A stretch of DNA of 29,419 nucleotides from a virus: positions 1-29,419 of IMG/VR virus record IMGVR_UViG_3300032315_000466. One strand, given 5' to 3'. Of this stretch, positions 24,520-29,419 are shown one piece after another. The notes under the pieces are model-generated. The model worked only from the letters and a program-made list of their open reading frames with translations. It was not told the origin of the DNA and did no database searches. Position numbers and translations under genes: made by a program. Numbering within the stretch: the stretch's first letter is position 1; every line of letters starts with the position of its first letter.

Positions 24520-25322
24520 TATTCACAAAGAAGATTATGTAGGGGAGATTGTACCTAATAGTTTAGTCAGGTCAGATTGTCTTGATGCTATGAAGTACAT
24601 TGCAGATGGATCAGTAGATCTGATTCTCTGCGATCTCCCCTACGGTTAGCACTACTGCGTGTAAATGGGATAGTATTATTCCATTGGATAAACTATGGAA
24701 ACAATATAATCGCATTTGCAAAAAAGATGGTGTAATGGTGTTTACTGCTGCACAACCATTTACGACTATACTCGCAGCATCTAATCTTGAGAACTTTCGT
24801 TATGAATGGATTTGGGAAAAACCTCAAGGAACTAACCCTATGAATGCCAAAGTAATGCCTCTCAAGTCACACGAAAACATTCTGATCTTCTATAGAAAGA
24901 AACCAGTCTATAATCCACAAATGTGGTATTCAACTCCTTACAGTGGATTCTCCTCAAATACCAGCAAGATCGGTGAGGTTTATGGTAGTGCAAAGAGTAA
25001 GCATCGTGATAACCCAGAGGGATCAAGATACCCAAAAACAGTATTAAAATTTAAGCAAGAAAAGGGATTACATCCTACGCAGAAACCTGTAGAAATGATG
25101 GAATATTTAATTAAAACATATTCCAATGAAGGTGATGTTGTATTGGACAATACTATGGGATCTGGAACTACTGGTGTTGCCTGTGTGAATACAAATAGAA
25201 ATTTTATTGGAATTGAAATGGAAGAAAATTATTATAAAATTGCAGAGCAACGAATTTCAAGCACTGTGCCACCTGAACAACTGGCACAACAACCTTCCAA
25301 TCCACTCACAGACCTGCTATAA
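24506..25322 (+). pseudogene. Adenine-N6 DNA methyltransferase, interrupted after the catalytic motif
   Basis: The first frame (24506-24649) reads MTIFNIHKEDYVGEIVPNSL and continues to VDLILCDLPYG, then TAG. The rest continues in the +1 frame from 24651 as TTACKWDSIIP, with the family's SHENILIFYRK, a HPTQKP motif (LHPTQKPVEMM) and the SAM-binding DNTMGSGTTG near the C-terminus. The order DLPY first and FxGxG last makes it a beta-class enzyme. Removing TAGC at 24647-24650 restores an uninterrupted protein of about 270 aa. The downstream frame alone lacks DLPY. The C-terminal tail (VPPEQLAQQPSNPLTDLL) is a coding copy of the promoter module. Confidence 0.85.
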
Positions 25323-25323
25323 T
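25262..25323 (+). promoter_or_regulatory. Promoter module copy 4, overlapping a coding tail
   Basis: GTGCCA-N10-TGGCAC (25266-25287) is followed by TATAAT at 25318-25323. The stop codon of the methyltransferase lies inside the -10 box (CTATAAT). The sequence thus serves as protein tail and promoter for the gene at 25348. Confidence 0.75.
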
Positions 25324-25347
25324 TACAGAGTAAATCAAAAAAATCAA

Positions 25348-25674
25348 ATGCGTCCTCTTCTTGCTATTCTTGGAACTGTGGTTGGTGTTGCTGCCGTTGG
25401 TGCCCTTGGATGGGGTGTCACATACCACGAACTTATCTTTCAATCATTCTTCAATCCTAAGTTTGAAGATGTCCGTCGTAATACTTTTGAACGCAGTAAA
25501 TCATTCCGAACTGGTGCTGTTCAAGAGTTGGAAAATATGAGGTTTGAGTATATTAAGGCCGCACCAGAACATAAGAAAGCACTGGCAGACATTATTCGGC
25601 ATCGTGCGACTGAGATTCCGATTGACGCTATGCCTGCCGATCTTTCTGCTTTCGTTAATACTCTTTCCAACTGA
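25348..25674 (+). CDS. Membrane-anchored hypothetical protein, 108 aa
   Basis: It starts MRPLLAILGTVVGVAAVGAL, an uncleaved N-terminal anchor (residues 4-25, ending WGVTY). The rest is a charged helical domain (KFEDVRRNTFERSKSFRTGA, EYIKAAPEHKKALADIIRHR). I recall phage and bacterial proteins with the same build: a short anchor, FFNPK[FY]E[DE]VRR, then two helices. Function unknown. The longer frame from 25207 runs through the promoter and is rejected. Confidence 0.8.
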   Translation: MRPLLAILGTVVGVAAVGALGWGVTYHELIFQSFFNPKFEDVRRNTFERSKSFRTGAVQELENMRFEYIKAAPEHKKALADIIRHRATEIPIDAMPADLSAFVNTLSN

Positions 25675-25681
25675 TAAAACA

Positions 25682-26152
25682 ATGGGAATGTACACTGAAA
25701 TCTACATCAATGTAGATTTGAAAAAAGATACACCTGATGATGTCATTGGAGTGTTGAAAGCACTTTGTAGAATTCTACCCGACCAAGAATGTGATGAAGT
25801 AATAGCAGATTACCCATCTAGGTGGATTCATCTTTTTTCAAATATGAGTTATTATACTCCCAATACATATTGCCATTCACTAACTTTTGATGCTATTAGC
25901 AATCAATGGTCTCTTCTTGGTAAGGGAGACATCAAAAACTACGGTAATGAGATTGAAGAGTTTTTTGAATGGATTATGCCTTGGATTGAGGGTAGTGTTG
26001 GAGATTTTATTGGGTATCAAAGGTATGAAGAAGACCAATTACCAACACTTCATACCTTGAAAGAAGTAATACAAACACCAGTGGAAGAACCATCTTCCAA
26101 TCCACTCATTCAAAAATACGAAGAACTTTATGGGAAATTGGGTGCCACCTGA
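25682..26152 (+). CDS. Conserved phage hypothetical protein, 156 aa
   Basis: It starts MGMYTEIYINVDLKKDTPDD, the opening of a small family seen in phages (MGMYTE plus beta strand). The middle contains WIHLFSNMSYYTPNTYCHSL and a C-terminal PWIEGSVGDFIGYQRYEED. The last 30 residues (VEEPSSNPLIQKYEELYG) are an added tail shared with the start of the protein at 1764. Start is ATG 25682, 7 nt after the upstream stop. Confidence 0.8.
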   Translation: MGMYTEIYINVDLKKDTPDDVIGVLKALCRILPDQECDEVIADYPSRWIHLFSNMSYYTPNTYCHSLTFDAISNQWSLLGKGDIKNYGNEIEEFFEWIMPWIEGSVGDFIGYQRYEEDQLPTLHTLKEVIQTPVEEPSSNPLIQKYEELYGKLGAT

Positions 26153-26199
26153 CGAACTGGCACAATAGATTTCCACAGGGGCACCAGATGCCCTATAAT
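26142..26199 (+). promoter_or_regulatory. Promoter module copy 5
   Basis: GTGCCA-N10-TGGCAC (26142-26163), TATAAT at 26194-26199, leader ACTCTCATACACACACCACGGAG, then the ATG at 26234. Confidence 0.78.
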
Positions 26200-26233
26200 A
26201 CTCTCATACACACACCACGGAGATTTTTTTATT

Positions 26234-26725
26234 ATGGGTCTTGATATGTACCTCTATGCTCAAAAGATCATTTCTTTTAGTAAATGGAGTAAAGACGAAA
26301 AAGAAAATGAAGATTTCAATAAACTTGTTGAACTTACTGAAATTGATGAACTCATTGATAAAGAAGGTGGATATATTTCCGCATATGCTGCGGTTCAAGT
26401 TGGTTATTGGAGAAAGGCAAATGCTATTCATAAGTATTTTGTAGATAAATGTGCTGACGGTAAAGATGATTGTGGAGAGGTTGTTGTATATTGGGAACAA
26501 CTTAAAGAACTAATGGATATTTGCGAGAAACTTAGTTTGTCTAAGGATGTTGAACAAGCAAAGGTACTTCTTCCTCCTCAAAGTGGTTTCTTCTTTGGGA
26601 GCACTGATATTGATGAATGGTATTTTTCTGATATTGAATATACCTACAATCTTCTGAAAAAGATTCTTGAAAAAATTCCAGAAGAAGATTGTAAGTATGA
26701 TTTCAGTTATAGGGCATCCTGGTAG
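26234..26725 (+). CDS. Conserved MGLDMYL-type phage protein, 163 aa
   Basis: It opens MGLDMYLYAQKI and contains GYWRKANAIHKYFVDKCADG, DDCGEVVVYWEQL and QSGFFFGSTDIDEWYF, the signature segments of a widespread phage and bacterial family of unknown function. It has sometimes been labelled an enzyme without evidence. Length is typical. CGGAG lies 11 nt before the ATG. It forms a single-gene unit with its own promoter. Confidence 0.85.
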   Translation: MGLDMYLYAQKIISFSKWSKDEKENEDFNKLVELTEIDELIDKEGGYISAYAAVQVGYWRKANAIHKYFVDKCADGKDDCGEVVVYWEQLKELMDICEKLSLSKDVEQAKVLLPPQSGFFFGSTDIDEWYFSDIEYTYNLLKKILEKIPEEDCKYDFSYRASW

Positions 26726-26726
26726 G

Positions 26727-26782
26727 ACACCTGACGAACTGGCACAAGACCCCTTCCTCTTCTCCTCAATCCCTGCTATAAT
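26727..26782 (+). promoter_or_regulatory. Promoter module copy 6
   Basis: ACACCTGACGAACTGGCACAAG, then TATAAT at 26777-26782, followed by TACTAGGTAATCAACAAA. The first 16 nt match copy 5; the post -10 leader is the GATTAC/GTAATC type found at 15294 and 28950. Confidence 0.75.
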
Positions 26783-26803
26783 TACTAGGTAATCAACAAA
26801 ATT

Positions 26804-27301
26804 ATGAAACCCTTTATTGCTCTTGCTTCTCTTGCCGTTCTTGGCATTTCTCTTGTTGGATGTGAGTATACTCCCAGTTCTGATGAAATTCAACGTTCAC
26901 AACAAGAACGCATTCTACAAGAAGGATCTGCTCAAACTGGTATGCCTGCCATTAAGAACTTCCGTGAACGCAAACTCTTGAAGCAAATCATTGAAATGCG
27001 TGACCAAGATGGTCTTGTGACTTATACCTACACTGTTCCTGAAACTACTGGTCGTCCAGTGTTTCTGTGCAACTCTATTGGTTATGGTCTGCCTGCTGCC
27101 ACACAATACACTAATCCACAAAAGACTGAGTATAGTGGTAGCAGTGGGATTTCAACTCTCCCCCAAGCAGACCCGAATGGTCTATTCTCTCCCGAAAGTG
27201 CCGAAGGTACTTGGGTGATGTGTACTGACCCCAGTGGTAGTGGAAAGACCCGACCCGTGTATGTTGAACCTCGTGTGATTGTATCCCCCTTCAAACTCTG
27301 A
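26804..27301 (+). CDS. Phage lipoprotein, 165 aa
   Basis: The signal peptide MKPFIALASLAVLGISLVGC ends in the lipobox LVGC, so Cys20 would be lipidated and the protein anchored in the membrane. The mature part has GMPAIKNFRERKLLKQIIEM, DQDGLVTYTYT and FLCNSIGYGLPAATQYTNP, a set I recall from a conserved family of phage and bacterial proteins of unknown function. The Gly/Ser-rich C-terminal half contains a WVMCTD segment. Its own promoter precedes it, and the SPFH gene follows. Confidence 0.85.
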   Translation: MKPFIALASLAVLGISLVGCEYTPSSDEIQRSQQERILQEGSAQTGMPAIKNFRERKLLKQIIEMRDQDGLVTYTYTVPETTGRPVFLCNSIGYGLPAATQYTNPQKTEYSGSSGISTLPQADPNGLFSPESAEGTWVMCTDPSGSGKTRPVYVEPRVIVSPFKL

Positions 27302-27332
27302 TTGCTGACACCCCGAAAATTATCCCTTTTTT

Positions 27333-28892
27333 ATGAACAACTCAAAGTTTACAAATCTAATTGCTCCTGCTCTTATTTTCTCTGCACCATTTATTCATAC
27401 TCCTGCGGTAAATGCTCAGGTGAATATGATGCAACCTGTTCCAATTGTTGCAACTCAACCCGTACAAAATCAAAATAGTGCAGATCCAAATTTGGTCTAT
27501 ACTCTCATCAAAGCTGGTCTAGTTGTCGGTGGAACTGGTGGACTTGTGTTTCTACTTTCCGCCTTTATGTTCCGTAGGGTTGTAAGTACCAACGTGGTTC
27601 ATATTGTTCAGAGTGGTAAGAATACTGTTCCTTATGGTGCCAAATTGGACGCAGGAAATGTCTATTATGATATTCCCACTTGGATTCCTAAGTTTGGTGT
27701 GTCGGTAATCAAACTGCCGGTGAATAACTTTGACCTCTCTCTAAATGATTATGAGGCATATGATGAAGACCGAGTTCCCTTTGTCGTAGATGTAACGGCA
27801 TTCTTCCGAATTTATGATACGACTATTGCGGCACAACGAATTCTGAATATTGATGAACTACAACATCAATTGAGTTTGATTGTTCAGGGTGCTGTTCGTA
27901 AGGTTCTTGCTTCGGACAATATTCATAATATCATGCTTCAACGTGCTACTTTCGGTGAAAGTTTCTCCAATGAAGTAAAAGAACAACTTGCCGAATGGGG
28001 AGTTCAGTCCATTAAAAATATGGAACTTATGGATATTCGGGACTCTCATAAGTCTGATGTGATTGCTCGTATTCAGGCAAAGAAAATCTCTGAAATTGAC
28101 CGCGATAGTCGTATGACTGTGGCAGAGAACAATCGTATTGCTAAGGTGGCAGAAGTTGAAAACCTTCGTACATCGGAGATTTCAAGTGTTGATGCCAACC
28201 GTGAGATTCAACTCAGCAGGGAGATTGCGGAGCAACAAGTTGGTGAACGTTCTGCTGCAAAACAGAAAGCAGTGGGTGTTGCTCAAGAACAATCCAAGCA
28301 GGAAGTTCTACTTGAACAGGCACGGACTATGGAGAAGGATCTTGCCGTCCGTCGTGTTGAAGAAGTAAAAGTTGCTGAGATTGAACGAGACACTGCACTT
28401 GTTCTTGCCGAGAAGGAACAGAAAGTTGCTGCTATTACAAAACAAACTGCACTGGTTCAAGCATCTCAAACTAAAGAGACTACAATTCTTGTTGCTGAAG
28501 GTAAACTAGAAGCAGAGAAAAATAATGCTGCTGCTATTCAGGCAACTGGTATTGCAAAAGCAGAAGCAGAAAAAGCACTGCAACTTGCACCTGTGAGTGC
28601 TCAAATCACTCTGGCACAAGAGATTGGTACTAATGAATCTTACCAGAAGTATCTTGCACTTATTGAGGCATTCAAAGCATACATTGCCGTTGGCAGTGAG
28701 CAGGCAAAGTCTCTACAAAATGCAGATGTTAAGATTATTGCGAATGGTGGAAGTGCCTCTGATGGTGTGACAAAAGTTATGGACATCTTCAGTTCTAAAG
28801 GTGGAACTTCTATTGCTGCGGCAGTTGAAGCAATTGCCCAGAGTGATATTGGTTCTGACCTGTTGAACCGTCTGACCAACAAAGCAGAGTGA
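27333..28892 (+). CDS. Flotillin-like SPFH (band 7) protein, 519 aa
   Basis: Residues 1-29 look like a signal sequence (LIAPALIFSAPFIHTPAVNA). A transmembrane helix at about 57-80 (IKAGLVVGGTGGLVFLLSAF) follows. The SPFH/band 7 domain runs from about 84 to 260 (VVHIVQSGKNTVPYG, PFVVDVTAFFRIYDTT, ERILNID-like QRILNIDELQ, WGVQSIKNMELMDIRD). Residues 260-450 are an Ala/Glu-rich coiled coil typical of flotillins (VAEVENLRTSEI, EKEQKVAAITKQTALV). The C-terminus has IANGG. It would form membrane scaffolds, as flotillins do. Whole-length flotillins are uncommon in phages; transfer from a host is plausible. Confidence 0.9.
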   Translation: MNNSKFTNLIAPALIFSAPFIHTPAVNAQVNMMQPVPIVATQPVQNQNSADPNLVYTLIKAGLVVGGTGGLVFLLSAFMFRRVVSTNVVHIVQSGKNTVPYGAKLDAGNVYYDIPTWIPKFGVSVIKLPVNNFDLSLNDYEAYDEDRVPFVVDVTAFFRIYDTTIAAQRILNIDELQHQLSLIVQGAVRKVLASDNIHNIMLQRATFGESFSNEVKEQLAEWGVQSIKNMELMDIRDSHKSDVIARIQAKKISEIDRDSRMTVAENNRIAKVAEVENLRTSEISSVDANREIQLSREIAEQQVGERSAAKQKAVGVAQEQSKQEVLLEQARTMEKDLAVRRVEEVKVAEIERDTALVLAEKEQKVAAITKQTALVQASQTKETTILVAEGKLEAEKNNAAAIQATGIAKAEAEKALQLAPVSAQITLAQEIGTNESYQKYLALIEAFKAYIAVGSEQAKSLQNADVKIIANGGSASDGVTKVMDIFSSKGGTSIAAAVEAIAQSDIGSDLLNRLTNKAE

Positions 28893-28949
28893 CACTCTGA
28901 CAACTGGCACGGGGGGGGGGTTCCAAAGACCCCCTAAATGCCCTATAAT
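28893..28949 (+). promoter_or_regulatory. Promoter module copy 7 with a G10 tract
   Basis: CACTCTGACAACTGGCAC is followed by ten G (28911-28920), TTCCAAAGACCCCC, then TATAAT at 28944-28949 and the leader AACTAGGTAATCAACAAA. GGGGGT and ACCCCC can form a hairpin. Confidence 0.72.
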
Positions 28950-28970
28950 AACTAGGTAATCAACAAACAA

Positions 28971-29186
28971 ATGACACTTTCAAACAAAGCAATCCAATCA
29001 CTTGCTGAGGTTCTCGCACCCGAAGTGATTGATTATATTCACGAAGATGAACGTTATGCTGAGTTTTTGATGGAGATTATTCCTGACGCAATTCAAGATA
29101 AACTTGGTCCAATTAGTGAAGAACTAATGAATGAACTACCAATGTGCGTAATGGACCGTATTGCTTTTCGTAAGGTCTCATACTAA
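28971..29186 (+). CDS. Small acidic hypothetical protein, 71 aa
   Basis: It starts MTLSNKAIQSLAEVLAPEVI. All-helical and acidic (YIHEDERYAEFLMEIIPDAI, SEELMNELPMCVMD). No family named. It ends TAATG, sharing a base with the next start. Confidence 0.75.
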   Translation: MTLSNKAIQSLAEVLAPEVIDYIHEDERYAEFLMEIIPDAIQDKLGPISEELMNELPMCVMDRIAFRKVSY

Positions 29187-29419
29187 TGAATCCTCAAATC
29201 AAACAAAAATGGGTTAGTGCCCTCCGGTCTGGTGAATACCAACAAACTCAACGTTATCTTCGTACTGACAATGGATTCTGTTGCCTAGGAGTTCTCTGTG
29301 ACCTTTATGGAAAGGAGAACAATGTAGAATGGAACCTTGCGAATAATGGTCACAATTATGAGTTTCAAGAGTTTGAGTCTTATCTTCCTTCTTCTGTTGT
29401 AGAATGGTCAGGTATTGAA
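29186..29419 (+). CDS. Conserved phage hypothetical protein, partial (78 codons)
   Basis: Starts MNPQIKQKWVSALRSGEYQQ and continues QRYLRTDNGFCCLGVLCDLY, the opening of a conserved phage and environmental family of unknown function in which the GFCCLGVLC[DE] segment is the hallmark. The frame is open to the end of the window, so the C-terminus is missing. Confidence 0.8.
   Translation, partial: MNPQIKQKWVSALRSGEYQQTQRYLRTDNGFCCLGVLCDLYGKENNVEWNLANNGHNYEFQEFESYLPSSVVEWSGIE

Noticed and set aside
24684-25322. The downstream methyltransferase frame as a separate intact gene with a TTG start
   Set aside because: It lacks the catalytic DLPY motif, which lies in the upstream frame; both parts join smoothly if four nt are removed.

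Overview
The window looks like part of the genome of a T4-like myovirus of cyanobacteria (a cyanomyophage). Every gene I can support is on the + strand, genes are short and mostly overlap as ATGA stop/start junctions, and the DNA is AT-rich. Four independent signs support the assignment: a two-piece tmRNA whose tag peptide begins ANNIV as in cyanobacteria; a group I intron of the cyanobacterial tRNA-Leu(UAA) type; proteins that begin with the T4 capsid-targeting signal (MKTYQEF..EA type); and TATAAATA late-promoter boxes beside sigma70-type TTGACA/TATAAT promoters. I do not name a species.

Layout. 1-11234: about 44 small genes of mostly unknown function, read in long translationally coupled strings that restart at three copies of a repeated promoter module (near 1030, 2550 and 3910). 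A few belong to families I recognise from cyanophages (AbrB-like C-terminus, DUF2384-like, Cys-rich proteins), and there is local tandem gene duplication. 11251-11576: promoter, one small gene, then a terminator nested in inverted repeats. 11577-12248: GIY-YIG homing endonuclease. 12278-14769: four coupled genes carrying a capsid-targeting signal followed by different payloads, two of them an HNH-like nuclease and a GNAT-like protein. These are candidate head-packaged, injected proteins. 14770-15552: strong terminator and two small genes.

15568-23205: the RNA region. It begins with a tRNA-Met and a tRNA-Leu(UAA) split by a 198-nt group I intron, followed by an HNH endonuclease, two late-type genes and tandem duplicated promoters. 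Then come dense tRNA arrays, interrupted by a few small genes including a calcineurin-like phosphoesterase, and a permuted tmRNA closes the region. I count 29 tRNA genes (28 well supported) plus three tRNA-like or odd elements. Together the tRNAs cover all 20 amino acids, including four leucine tRNAs that lack the usual long variable arm.

23259-25322: a possible restriction-modification pair. It holds a candidate nuclease gene, a free-standing HNH gene, and an adenine methyltransferase broken by a 4-nt insertion just after its catalytic DLPY motif. 25348-29419: single genes, most behind their own copy of the promoter module: a membrane protein, two conserved phage proteins, a lipoprotein, a flotillin-like SPFH protein, and two small genes, the last cut by the window end.

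How it fits together (inference): the tRNA array and tmRNA would support translation and ribosome rescue during infection. The capsid-targeted cassette would deliver proteins with the DNA. Three homing endonuclease genes sit next to an intron, a methyltransferase and the packaged-protein operon.
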